From positions 29,366 through 93,365 of the forward strand of contig NZ_LZIR01000120.1 of the NCBI RefSeq assembly GCF_001667035.1: a stretch of DNA of 64,000 nt, read 5' to 3'. The first letter of the stretch is position 1, and each line of letters starts with the position of its first letter. The notes under the pieces are model-generated. The model was not told the origin of the DNA, did no database searches, and worked only from the letters and a program-made list of their open reading frames with translations. This DNA is from Mycobacterium sp. 852002-51057_SCH5723018. Its GTDB lineage: Bacteria; Actinomycetota; Actinomycetes; Mycobacteriales; Mycobacteriaceae. Both the position numbers and the translations under genes were made by a program. Shown here one piece after another: positions 34,046 to 42,567 of the stretch.

Positions 34046-34963
34046 GTGATCGCATTGCTTGCGCCCGGTCAGGGTGCGCAGACGGAGGGGATGCTGTCGC
34101 CATGGCTGGAGCAGCCGGGCGCAGCAGACCAGCTGGCCCTGTGGTCGAAGGCCAGCGGCCTCGACCTGGTGCGGCTGGGCACCACGGCGTCGACGGAGGA
34201 GATCACCGACACCGCGGTCACGCAGCCCCTGGTCGTGGCGACCACGCTGCTCGCCCACCAGGAGCTGGCCCGACGCGGCCTGCTCATCGACGCAGACCTG
34301 ATCGTGGCGGGCCACTCCGTCGGCGAGATCGCGGCCTACGCGATCGCCGGGGTGATCGGCGCCGACGACGCGGTCGCGCTGGCCGCCACCCGGGGTGCCG
34401 AAATGGCCAAGGCCTGCGCCATCGAGCCCACCGGCATGTCCGCGGTGCTCGGCGGTGACGAGGCCGAGGTGCTGAGCCGCCTCGAGGAGCTCGAGCTGTT
34501 CCCCGCCAACCGCAACGCCGCCGGCCAGATCGTCGCCGCGGGTTCGCTCGCCGCGCTGGAGAAGCTCGCCGAGGACCCGCCGGCCAAGGCGCGGGTGCGC
34601 GCCCTGGGCGTCGCCGGGGCGTTCCACACCAAGTACATGGCTCCGGCCCTGGACGGCTACGCCGCAGCGGCGGCCGCCGTCGCGACCGCGGAGCCCACCG
34701 CCACGCTGCTGTCCAACCGCGACGGAAAGCCGGTCAAGTCGGCGGCGGCCGCGATGGACGCGCTCGTCGCTCAGCTGACCCAGCCGGTGCGCTGGGACCT
34801 GTGCACCGAGTATCTGCGTGAAGGCACCGAGAACACTGTCACGGCGATCGTGGAGTTCCCGCCCGCGGGCACTCTCACCGGTATCGCCAAGCGCGAACTT
34901 CGGGGGGTGACGGCCCGTGCCGTCAAGTCACCCGCAGATCTGGACGAGTTGGCCAGCATCTAA
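34046..34963 (+). CDS. fabD: Malonyl-CoA:ACP transacylase FabD
   Basis: A 305-residue MCAT that loads malonyl onto AcpM for FAS-II. Motifs are LAPGQGAQTEGM at the N-terminus, nucleophile Ser91 in GHSVGEIAAYAIAG, and catalytic His near 194 in AGAFHTKYM. GTG start. First gene of the fabD-acpM-kasA-kasB-accD6 operon, with the regulator mabR upstream. Distantly related to MdcH on the island, which does the equivalent loading for malonate decarboxylase. Confidence 0.96.
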   Translation: MIALLAPGQGAQTEGMLSPWLEQPGAADQLALWSKASGLDLVRLGTTASTEEITDTAVTQPLVVATTLLAHQELARRGLLIDADLIVAGHSVGEIAAYAIAGVIGADDAVALAATRGAEMAKACAIEPTGMSAVLGGDEAEVLSRLEELELFPANRNAAGQIVAAGSLAALEKLAEDPPAKARVRALGVAGAFHTKYMAPALDGYAAAAAAVATAEPTATLLSNRDGKPVKSAAAAMDALVAQLTQPVRWDLCTEYLREGTENTVTAIVEFPPAGTLTGIAKRELRGVTARAVKSPADLDELASI

Positions 34964-35044
34964 GCAGCCGGCTTCTGCCAGAAACAATCACAACTGCAAA
35001 CGTCAATCCGATTTGCACTCAACACATTACGAAGGGAATAGACC

Positions 35045-35392
35045 GTGGCCGTTAGCCAAGAAGAAATCATCGCCGGTATCGCCGAGATCATCGAAGAGGT
35101 GACCGGTATCGAGCCGTCCGAGGTCACCCCGGAGAAGTCGTTCGTCGACGACCTGGACATCGACTCGCTGTCGATGGTTGAGATCGCGGTGCAGACCGAG
35201 GACAAGTACGGCGTCAAGATCCCCGACGAGGACCTCGCCGGTCTGCGCACCGTCGGTGACGTCGTCGCCTACATCCAGAAGCTCGAGGAAGAGAACCCCG
35301 AGGCCGCCGAGGCGCTGCGCGCCAAGCTGGAGACGGAGAACCCCGAGGCCGTCGCCAACGTCAAGGCAAGGCTGGAAGCGGACAGCAAGTGA
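35045..35392 (+). CDS. acpM: Meromycolate extension acyl carrier protein AcpM
   Basis: A 115-residue ACP with phosphopantetheine site Ser41 in DLDIDSLSMVEIA, and the long acidic C-terminal extension (ENPEAAEALRAKLETENPEA...) that distinguishes mycobacterial AcpM from ordinary 80-residue ACPs. GTG 35045 follows GAAGGGAATA. Its stop overlaps kasA by 4 bp. Confidence 0.96.
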   Translation: MAVSQEEIIAGIAEIIEEVTGIEPSEVTPEKSFVDDLDIDSLSMVEIAVQTEDKYGVKIPDEDLAGLRTVGDVVAYIQKLEEENPEAAEALRAKLETENPEAVANVKARLEADSK

Positions 35393-36639
35393 CCAAGCCT
35401 TCCACTGCCAATGGCGGTTACCCCAGTGTTGTGGTAACCGCCGTCACGGCGACGACGTCGATCGCGCCGGACGTTGAGAGCACGTGGAAGGGTTTGTTAG
35501 CCGGAGAAAGCGGCATCCGCGTCCTCGAAGACGACTACATCACCAAGTGGGACCTGCCCGTCAAGATCGGTGGGCACCTCAAGGAGCCCGTCGACAACCA
35601 CATGGGCAGGCTCGACCTGCGGCGCATGTCCTACGTCCAGCGGATGGCCAAGTTGCTCAGCGGCCAGCTGTGGGAGACCGCCGGCAGCCCCGACGTCGAC
35701 CCGGACCGGTTCAGCGTCGTCGTGGGCACCGGTCTGGGTGGCGCCGAACGGGTCATCGAGAGCTATGACCTGATGAACGAGGGCGGCCCCCGCAAGGTGT
35801 CGCCGCTCGCCGTTCAGATGATCATGCCCAACGGTGCCGCGGCCGTGGTGGGTCTTCAGCTCGGGGCGCGCGCCGGGGTCATCACCCCGGTGTCGGCCTG
35901 CTCGTCGGGCTCGGAGGCCATCGCGCACGCGTGGCGCCAGATCGTCATGGGCGACGCCGACGTCGCCGTGTGCGGCGGCGTGGAGGGCCCCATCGAGGCG
36001 CTGCCCATCGCGGCGTTCTCCATGATGCGCGCCATGTCGACCCGCAACGACGAGCCCGAGCGCGCCTCGCGTCCGTTCGACAAGGACCGTGACGGCTTCG
36101 TCTTCGGCGAGGCCGGGGCGCTCATGCTCATCGAGAGCGAGGAGCACGCCAAGGCCCGCGGCGCCAAGCCGCTGGCCCGACTGATGGGTGCCGGCATCAC
36201 CTCGGACGCCTTCCACATGGTGGCACCGGCGGCCGACGGCGTGCGTGCCGGCCGGGCGATGACGCGGTCGCTGGAGCTTGCGGGCTTGTCCCCCAAGGAC
36301 GTTGACCACGTCAACGCGCACGGAACGGCGACGCCGATCGGTGACACCGCCGAGGCCAACGCCCTGCGGGTCGCCGGTTGCGACCACGCCGCGGTCTACG
36401 CGCCGAAGTCGGCGCTGGGCCACTCCATCGGCGCGGTCGGCGCGCTGGAATCTGTCCTGACGGTTTTGAGCCTTCGGGACGGCGTCATACCGCCAACCTT
36501 GAACTACGAGACACCCGATCCAGAGATCAATCTGGATGTTGTCGCGGGCGAGCCTCGCTACGGCGAACTCCGTTACGCGATCAACAACTCGTTCGGATTC
36601 GGCGGCCACAACGTGGCCCTCGCGTTCGGGCGTTACTAA
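35389..36639 (+). CDS. kasA: Beta-ketoacyl-ACP synthase KasA
   Basis: A 416-residue FAS-II condensing enzyme. The catalytic triad is visible: Cys171 in TPVSACSSGSEAIAH, His in VNAHGTATPIGD and His in KSALGHSIGAVGALE. It elongates meromycolate chains from AcpM thioesters; it is the target of thiolactomycin in M. tuberculosis. The GTG at 35389 overlaps the acpM stop. Complete, with a conserved C-terminal NNSFGFGGHNVALAFGRY. Confidence 0.96.
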   Translation: MTKPSTANGGYPSVVVTAVTATTSIAPDVESTWKGLLAGESGIRVLEDDYITKWDLPVKIGGHLKEPVDNHMGRLDLRRMSYVQRMAKLLSGQLWETAGSPDVDPDRFSVVVGTGLGGAERVIESYDLMNEGGPRKVSPLAVQMIMPNGAAAVVGLQLGARAGVITPVSACSSGSEAIAHAWRQIVMGDADVAVCGGVEGPIEALPIAAFSMMRAMSTRNDEPERASRPFDKDRDGFVFGEAGALMLIESEEHAKARGAKPLARLMGAGITSDAFHMVAPAADGVRAGRAMTRSLELAGLSPKDVDHVNAHGTATPIGDTAEANALRVAGCDHAAVYAPKSALGHSIGAVGALESVLTVLSLRDGVIPPTLNYETPDPEINLDVVAGEPRYGELRYAINNSFGFGGHNVALAFGRY

Positions 36640-36715
36640 GCACGGCGTCCGGCGACGATGCGGGCCGCACCGGCCCGAGGAGCCGGACAACACGGAAGGA
36701 ACATTCGCAAGACCC

Positions 36716-37975
36716 ATGACCGAGCTGGTTACCGGGAAGACACTCCCGAATGTCGTCGTCACAGGCATCGCCATGACGACCGCAGTGGCGACCGACGCCG
36801 ACGACACCTGGAAGTTGTTGCTGGACGGCCAAAGTGGTATTCGCAAGCTTGACGACCCGTTCGTCGAAGAGTTCGACTTGCCGGTCCGCATCGGCGGGCA
36901 CCTGCTGGAGGAATTCGACAGCCAGCTGACACGCGTCGAGCTGCGCAGGACGGGCTACCTGCAGCGGATGTCCACCGTTCTGAGCCGCCGGGTGTGGGAG
37001 AACACCGGCTCGCCCGAGGTCGACCCCAACCGCCTGATGGTCTCCATCGGCACCGGCCTGGGCTCGTCGGAAGAAATGGTCTTCAGCTACGACGACATGC
37101 GTGCCCGTGGGATGAAGGCGGTCTCTCCGCTGGGGGTGCAGAAGTACATGCCCAACGGTGCCGCCGCGGCGGTCGGCCTGGAGCGGCACGCGAAAGCCGG
37201 TGTCCTCACCCCGGTGTCGGCGTGCGCGTCGGGTTCCGAGGGCATCGCCCAGGCGTGGCGCAACATCGTGTTCGGTGAGGCCGACATCGCCATCTGCGGC
37301 GGCGTCGAGACGAAGATCGAAGCCGTGCCGATCGCCGCGTTCGCCCAGATGCGCATCGTGATGTCGACCAAGAACGACGACCCGGTCGGTGCCTGTCGGC
37401 CGTTCGACAAGGACCGCACCGGGTTCGTGTTCGGTGAGGCCGGCGCGCTGATGGTGATCGAGACCGAAGAGCACGCCAAGGCCCGCGGCGCCAACATCCT
37501 GGCGCGGCTGATGGGGGCCAGCATCACCTCCGACGGCTATCACATGGTGGCCCCGGACCCCAACGGCGAGCGCGCCGGACACGCCATGAGCCGCGCCATC
37601 CAGCTGGCCGGGCTGACCCCCGGCGACATCGACCACGTCAACGCCCACGCCACCGGCACCTCGGTCGGCGACCTGGCCGAAGGCAAAGCGATCAACAACG
37701 CCCTGGGCCCGCACGGCGGCAACGCGGCCGTCTACGCGCCCAAGGCCGCGCTGGGCCACTCGGTGGGTGCCGTCGGCGCGGTGGAGTCGATCCTGACCGT
37801 GCTCGCGTTGCGCGACCAGGTCATTCCCCCGACACTGAACCTGGAAACCCTCGACCCAGACATCGATCTGGACGTGGTGGCAGGCAAACCGCGCCCCGGT
37901 GACTACCGCTACGCGATCAACAACTCGTTCGGATTCGGCGGGCACAACGTGGCACTCGTCTTTGGGCGGTATTAG
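36716..37975 (+). CDS. kasB: Beta-ketoacyl-ACP synthase KasB
   Basis: A 419-residue paralogue of KasA that completes full-length mycolate extension. The triad is Cys170 in TPVSACASGSEGIAQ, His in VNAHATGTSVGD and His in KAALGHSVGAVGAVE. ATG 36716 (MTELVTGKTLP) is preceded by GGAAGGAAC; the in-frame upstream residues EGTFARP resemble an N-terminal extension annotated in some species, so a longer form is possible. 76 bp from kasA. Confidence 0.95.
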   Translation: MTELVTGKTLPNVVVTGIAMTTAVATDADDTWKLLLDGQSGIRKLDDPFVEEFDLPVRIGGHLLEEFDSQLTRVELRRTGYLQRMSTVLSRRVWENTGSPEVDPNRLMVSIGTGLGSSEEMVFSYDDMRARGMKAVSPLGVQKYMPNGAAAAVGLERHAKAGVLTPVSACASGSEGIAQAWRNIVFGEADIAICGGVETKIEAVPIAAFAQMRIVMSTKNDDPVGACRPFDKDRTGFVFGEAGALMVIETEEHAKARGANILARLMGASITSDGYHMVAPDPNGERAGHAMSRAIQLAGLTPGDIDHVNAHATGTSVGDLAEGKAINNALGPHGGNAAVYAPKAALGHSVGAVGAVESILTVLALRDQVIPPTLNLETLDPDIDLDVVAGKPRPGDYRYAINNSFGFGGHNVALVFGRY

Positions 37976-38009
37976 AAACCCGAGCGAAACTTCGAACAGG
38001 AGACCTGCG

Positions 38010-39431
38010 ATGACAATCATGGCCCCCGCGTCGGTTGGCGAGTCGCTCGACCCACGCGACCCGTTGCTGCGTCTAGGCAATTTCTTCGACGACGGCAGCG
38101 TGGAACTCCTGCACGAGCGTGACCGCTCGGGCGTGCAGTCCGCGGCGGGGACCGTGAACGGTGTGCGCACCATCGCCTTCTGCACGGACGGAACCGTCAT
38201 GGGCGGCGCCATGGGCACCGAAGGCTGCGCACACATCGTCAACGCCTACGACACCGCCATCGAGGAGCAGAGCCCGATCGTAGGCATCTGGCACTCCGGT
38301 GGGGCCCGGCTGGCCGAGGGCGTCCGGGCACTGCACGCGGTCGGGACCGTGTTCGAGGCCATGATCCGCGCGTCGGGCTACATTCCGCAGATCTCGGTGG
38401 TCGTCGGATTCGCCGCCGGCGGCGCCGCCTACGGTCCGGCGCTGACCGATGTGATCGTGATGGCGCCCGAGAGCCGGGTCTTCGTCACCGGCCCCGACGT
38501 GGTGCGCAGCGTCACCGGCGAGGACGTCGACATGTGCTCCCTCGGTGGCCCGGACACCCACCACAAGAAGTCGGGTGTGTGCCACATCGTGGCCGACGAC
38601 GAGCTCGACGCCTACGAGCGCGGCCGTCGGCTGGTCGGATTGTTCTGCCAGCAAGGGCATTTCGACCGCAGCAAGGCCGAGGCCGGTGACACCGACATCC
38701 ACGCGCTGCTGCCCGAGTCGGCACGACGGGCCTACGACGTGCACCCGATCGTGACCGCGATCCTCGACGCCGAGACGCCGTTCGACGAGTTCCAGGGCAA
38801 CTGGGCGCCGTCCATGGTGGTCGGGCTGGGTCGTCTGTCCGGCCGCACCGTCGGCGTGCTGGCCAACAACCCGCTACGGCTGGGCGGCTGCCTGAACTCC
38901 GAAAGCGCGGAGAAGGCAGCGCGTTTCGTGCGGCTGTGCGACGCGTTCGGGATTCCGCTGGTGGTCGTCGTCGACGTGCCGGGCTACCTGCCCGGTGTCG
39001 ACCAGGAGTGGGGTGGCGTGGTGCGCCGCGGCGCCAAGCTGCTGCACGCGTTCGGCGAGGCCACCGTTCCGCGCGTGACGCTGGTCACCCGAAAGACCTA
39101 CGGCGGGGCCTACATCGCGATGAATTCGCGGTCGCTGAACGCCACCAAGGTGTTCGCCTGGCCGGACGCCGAGGTCGCGGTGATGGGGGCCAAGGCCGCC
39201 GTCGGCATCCTGCACAAGAAGAAGCTGGCCGCCACGCCCGAGCACGAGCGGGAGGCGCTGCACGACCAGCTGGCCGCCGAGCACGAGCGGATCGCCGGCG
39301 GTGTGGACAGCGCCATCGAGATCGGCGTGGTCGACGAGAAGATCGACCCGGCGCACACCCGCAGCAAGCTCACCGAGGCGCTGGCGCAGGCGCCCGCTCG
39401 CCGCGGCCGCCACAAGAACATCCCGCTGTAG
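38010..39431 (+). CDS. accD6: Acyl-CoA carboxylase beta chain AccD6
   Basis: A 473-residue carboxyltransferase beta subunit that makes malonyl-CoA for FAS-II from acetyl-CoA with a biotinylated AccA partner. Motifs are GGARLAEGVRALHAVG with oxyanion Gly residues, IPQISVVVGFAAGGAAYGPALTD, and the C-terminal-domain VVVVDVPGYLPGVDQEWGG and TRKTYGGAYIAMNSRSL. ATG 38010 follows ACAGGAGACC. Last gene of the FAS-II operon; convergent with the SGNH gene. Confidence 0.96.
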   Translation: MTIMAPASVGESLDPRDPLLRLGNFFDDGSVELLHERDRSGVQSAAGTVNGVRTIAFCTDGTVMGGAMGTEGCAHIVNAYDTAIEEQSPIVGIWHSGGARLAEGVRALHAVGTVFEAMIRASGYIPQISVVVGFAAGGAAYGPALTDVIVMAPESRVFVTGPDVVRSVTGEDVDMCSLGGPDTHHKKSGVCHIVADDELDAYERGRRLVGLFCQQGHFDRSKAEAGDTDIHALLPESARRAYDVHPIVTAILDAETPFDEFQGNWAPSMVVGLGRLSGRTVGVLANNPLRLGGCLNSESAEKAARFVRLCDAFGIPLVVVVDVPGYLPGVDQEWGGVVRRGAKLLHAFGEATVPRVTLVTRKTYGGAYIAMNSRSLNATKVFAWPDAEVAVMGAKAAVGILHKKKLAATPEHEREALHDQLAAEHERIAGGVDSAIEIGVVDEKIDPAHTRSKLTEALAQAPARRGRHKNIPL

Positions 39432-39453
39432 GTCTCCGTTCAGCGCAGCGGGT

Positions 39454-40183
39454 TCAGGAGTCCAAGAACCGCTGAACGGCCTCAGTGAGGATGCGCCCGC
39501 CCTCGGTGTTGAGGTGGATGCCGTCAATGTGGAATTGCCAACCGTTGCTTCGCGAGATCTCATCGAAGCTTCGGCGCATGATCATTTCTCGCAACAGGTA
39601 GTCGCGGTAGAGAGCCGCGAACGAGAACCGGGTGAACGGTTTCGTGGCCGCCGTCCGTGCGAGTCGCTCTTGGAAAGCCTCATAGAACGGGATGTAGTCC
39701 GCGGACCCCGTCGAGGCGGCTTCGCGGATGATGCCGTTGTAGGTGGCGATCAGGCCGTTGAGCCGCGCCTGAACTGGATGGGCCGAACGGGGTTCTTCGC
39801 CAAGCGGCGCAAGGGAACTGAGTCCGACCCGCGCGTCGGCCTCCCGTTGCAGTCTGCGCACGATGACGGTGAGGTTCTCTTTGAACCGCGCCGTCGACGG
39901 TTCTTCCGAGAGCCGCTTCCAGACCCGAACGAATCGCCGGAAATTCGGGAAGGCGCTCGCCATGACGTCGTTCGTCCCGATGAGCACGATGACCCGCTCC
40001 GGCCGTAGTGCGGTCACTCGGTCGAGGTGCCGGACGGCATTGAACGACAGATCCCCGCCCACACCGAGGTTGCACGAATCGAAACCGGCTGTTTTGAGGC
40101 CGCCTGTCGAGCTCGTCGATCCATTTGTAGGTTCCCCTCGATGCCGTAGTGCTCGAGCCCAGACAGGCCACCGTTTCAATCAT
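39454..40183 (-). pseudogene. SGNH hydrolase with one frameshift
   Basis: ATG 40183 opens MIETVACLGSSTTASRGTYKW (block I, GSS) and continues to NSRFRFV. An extra base at about 40072 then throws it out of frame. The expected continuation (NLGVGGDLSFNAVRHLDRV, then VLIGTNDVMAS and the C-terminal DGIHLNTEGG with catalytic Asp/His) is intact in the next frame up to 39454. With one base removed it would be a full SGNH protein of about 240 residues. The start overlaps the upstream monooxygenase stop (ATGA), so it was cotranscribed. It is either a recent pseudogene or a sequencing error. Confidence 0.8.
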
Positions 40184-41790
40184 GTTGCGCGGGTGAGGAT
40201 CCGACACAGCGTCCTGCCGAGATCGGTTTCGGGTGAGCGCGGCCGCTTGTCGGCGCGCCAGCCCACGAAGTCGTCGGGGCGCACCAACAACGCCCCGTCC
40301 GGTGCGAGTCCCGTGGCGGCGGCCCAGGAGCCGTCGACGTCGAGTTCGGTTCCTATGCGCCGCAAGTTGATTGGGATGTCAAGGGCCTTCGACGCGCAGG
40401 CTGCGGCGTCGGACCAGGCGGCATCGTCGTCCCCGGTGAACAGCGTGAAGCTGGAACCGAGCAAATCGAGGGTGGAGACCCGCTTCCCGCCATCAACGAC
40501 CCATGCGTGCGGGACCCGGGTACCCGGTTGCCCACGCAATTCCTCCACCAGTGACACGGCGTCCGGATCCGCCGGAACAGGATCGCCGGAAACGACAGCG
40601 GCCGAGCGGTATTGGTAGCCGATCAGCAGGGAGAACATCGGCGCCTCTTCGCCGGCCGGCAATTGCGGCGGGTTGTCGTCCGACCGGAGGAAGGCCCGCG
40701 ATGGGCCCGTGAGCGACTGGCGCGCATTGAAGCGGCCGACCGGGTGTCGCTCGGCGTGGTAGGTGGTCAGCAAGGCCGGGCCGGCGGTCCCTTTCAACAC
40801 GGCGGCCAGCTTCCAGGCCAGGTTGTGCGCACTCTGGATGGCGGTGTTGGCTCCACCGGCCTTGAACGGAGGCATGGTGTGCGCCGAGTCACCGACGAGA
40901 AAGACTCGGCCGCTGCGGAATTGGTCGGCCACCCGCTCGTAGGGCTGCCACGGCGCAACGTCGATGACTTCCATGTCGATCGGCTCACCAATCGCTTTGG
41001 TCAGCAGCTCGCGGCAACGCTGTGCGGTGAACTGATCGGCGGTCTCCCCGAGTCGGGGGAAGTACGTGGTGATGAACATGCCGAAGTCGTCGCGTACCGG
41101 GAGAAAGATGCCCTCCACGTCCGGGTTCTTGACCTGGATGCCGTCGCCACCGCCGAGCTGCGGGACAAACTTGCGCCAGGGTCCCCGAAAGTAGATGAAG
41201 ACGACATAGATCGGCAGCGCCCCACAGCCGGAGGTCGTCACGCCGAGCGCGTCGCGGGTCGGGCTGTGCACGCCGTCGGCGGCGACGAGGTAGTCGGCGC
41301 GTAAAGCCTCCGTTGTGCCCGACTCCCGATCGCGTACGACCGCGGTGACGCCGCTTTCGTCCTGTTCGAAGGAGCCCAACTCGGTGTTGTAGCGCACGTG
41401 GCTACCGTCCCGGCGGATATGCGCGAGCAGGATCGGTTCGAATGCGCTTTGCGGACAGTATTGGCCGCCGGGCTCGGGGCTCAGATCTTTGAAAGGCGCG
41501 AAGATCGCGTTGACGTCGAACGCCTGATGTTGTTCGGCGGTGTTGAGCGTGGGCTTGCTGAGCATGTCCGAAACGCCGTGTGCGATCGCGTGGACCTCGT
41601 CGGCCAGCCCAAGGCCGCGCAGGATCTCGAGGCTGCGAAAGCTCAAGTTGCGCGCTTTGGGATAGATGAATACCTCACTGCGCTTTTCGACCAGCAGCGA
41701 GCAAACGCCATGTTTGGCGAGCAGCGCAGAGGTTGCGAGGCCGGCGGCGCCGGCCCCGACGATCAGCACCGGGACACGCTTGACATCCAT
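40180..41790 (-). CDS. FAD-dependent aromatic-type monooxygenase
   Basis: A 536-residue PheA/TfdB-like group A flavoprotein. The FAD-binding GXGXXG is VPVLIVGAGAAGLATSALL; the DG motif is VAADGVHSPTRDALG; the GD motif is RVFLVGDSAHTMPPFKAGGAN. A thioredoxin-like C-terminal domain without a CXXC completes it. It probably hydroxylates an aromatic or polyketide-like substrate using NAD(P)H and O2. A palindrome lies 20 bp upstream of the start and a TetR gene sits immediately upstream in the same direction, so TetR repression with effector release is likely. Coupled to the SGNH remnant. Confidence 0.88.
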   Translation of the reverse strand: MDVKRVPVLIVGAGAAGLATSALLAKHGVCSLLVEKRSEVFIYPKARNLSFRSLEILRGLGLADEVHAIAHGVSDMLSKPTLNTAEQHQAFDVNAIFAPFKDLSPEPGGQYCPQSAFEPILLAHIRRDGSHVRYNTELGSFEQDESGVTAVVRDRESGTTEALRADYLVAADGVHSPTRDALGVTTSGCGALPIYVVFIYFRGPWRKFVPQLGGGDGIQVKNPDVEGIFLPVRDDFGMFITTYFPRLGETADQFTAQRCRELLTKAIGEPIDMEVIDVAPWQPYERVADQFRSGRVFLVGDSAHTMPPFKAGGANTAIQSAHNLAWKLAAVLKGTAGPALLTTYHAERHPVGRFNARQSLTGPSRAFLRSDDNPPQLPAGEEAPMFSLLIGYQYRSAAVVSGDPVPADPDAVSLVEELRGQPGTRVPHAWVVDGGKRVSTLDLLGSSFTLFTGDDDAAWSDAAACASKALDIPINLRRIGTELDVDGSWAAATGLAPDGALLVRPDDFVGWRADKRPRSPETDLGRTLCRILTRAT

Positions 41791-41808
41791 CGCCGCCTCC
41801 CATCCAAG

Positions 41809-41826
41809 CGGAACTAACTAGTTCCG
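41809..41826. promoter_or_regulatory. TetR-type operator before the monooxygenase
   Basis: CGGAACTA-AC-TAGTTCCG, a perfect 8-bp inverted repeat with a 2-bp spacer, between the TetR gene and the monooxygenase start. A similar core occurs ahead of the TetR gene at 42516-42531. Confidence 0.65.
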
Positions 41827-41869
41827 TCTGGATTCCAATGTCGCACGCGACAGGCGGATTGCGCAACAA

Positions 41870-42499
41870 CTAGGGCGCCGGTGCGCCGGCGAGCGGCAAG
41901 ATCACGTCTTCGAGCATGCGCCGGACGTAAACCCGGTCGATCGGCCGTCCCGTGATCACCCGCAGCACGTTGAGGCCGAGTGCGACGTCGGGGATCAGGC
42001 TCAGGTCGCGACCGCCCGGGATTTCGCCGCGAGCCACCGCATGGTCGAGCACCGCTCGGACCACCTGACGCGGAGTGGATAGCACCAGGTCGTCCAGGGC
42101 GGCGGCCAGCACCGGATTGTGCATGGCAGCCGTCGCCACCCCGACCACGACCCGGATCATGTGCGAATCGGCATCATTCAACTCGGGCGTGGCGGCAACC
42201 AGCGCGTCTATGTCACCGCGAAGGCTGCCGGTGTTGGGCGGCTCGACGGGTCCCAGCCGCCGCCGCCAGTGGGCGATGGCATCGGCGACCACCACCGCCT
42301 TCGATGGCCAGCGACGATAAATCGCCGCCTTCCCGACGCCGGCGCGCGACGCGACGTCGTCCATGCTCAACCGGTCATAACCCACTTCGGCCACCCCCGC
42401 CAGCGTCGCGTCGAGGATGGCTGCGTCCAACGATCGATCGAGGCGTCCCGGGCGTCGTGCCCGGCGCGACGCGGGAGCCACGCCGCTGTCGAGCTCCAT
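41870..42499 (-). CDS. TetR-family repressor of the monooxygenase module
   Basis: A 209-residue TetR protein. The N-terminal HTH (ILDATLAGVAEVGYDRLSMDDVASRAGVGKAAIYRRWPSKAVVV) is followed by a C-terminal ligand domain of the TetR_C_11 type. Two palindromes with the core CTAGTTCCG flank its gene, one in front of its own start and one in front of the monooxygenase, suggesting autoregulation and control of the downstream operon. ATG 42499. The inducer is presumably the monooxygenase substrate. Confidence 0.85.
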   Translation of the reverse strand: MELDSGVAPASRRARRPGRLDRSLDAAILDATLAGVAEVGYDRLSMDDVASRAGVGKAAIYRRWPSKAVVVADAIAHWRRRLGPVEPPNTGSLRGDIDALVAATPELNDADSHMIRVVVGVATAAMHNPVLAAALDDLVLSTPRQVVRAVLDHAVARGEIPGGRDLSLIPDVALGLNVLRVITGRPIDRVYVRRMLEDVILPLAGAPAP

Positions 42500-42515
42500 G
42501 TACGTTCCTTACCGA

Positions 42516-42531
42516 TACGGACTAGTTCCGT
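42516..42531. promoter_or_regulatory. TetR-type operator before the TetR gene
   Basis: ACGGACTAGTTCCGT, an imperfect palindrome sharing ACTAGTTCCG with the site at 41809-41826, 17 bp upstream of the TetR start. Probably autoregulatory. Confidence 0.55.
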
Positions 42532-42567
42532 TTCATGGTATCCGCCGACGCAATCGGCGGACCCACT

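Noticed and set aside
34059..34458. Alternative frames inside fabD
   Set aside because: Shadow frames of a well-conserved gene, rich in Arg and without motifs.
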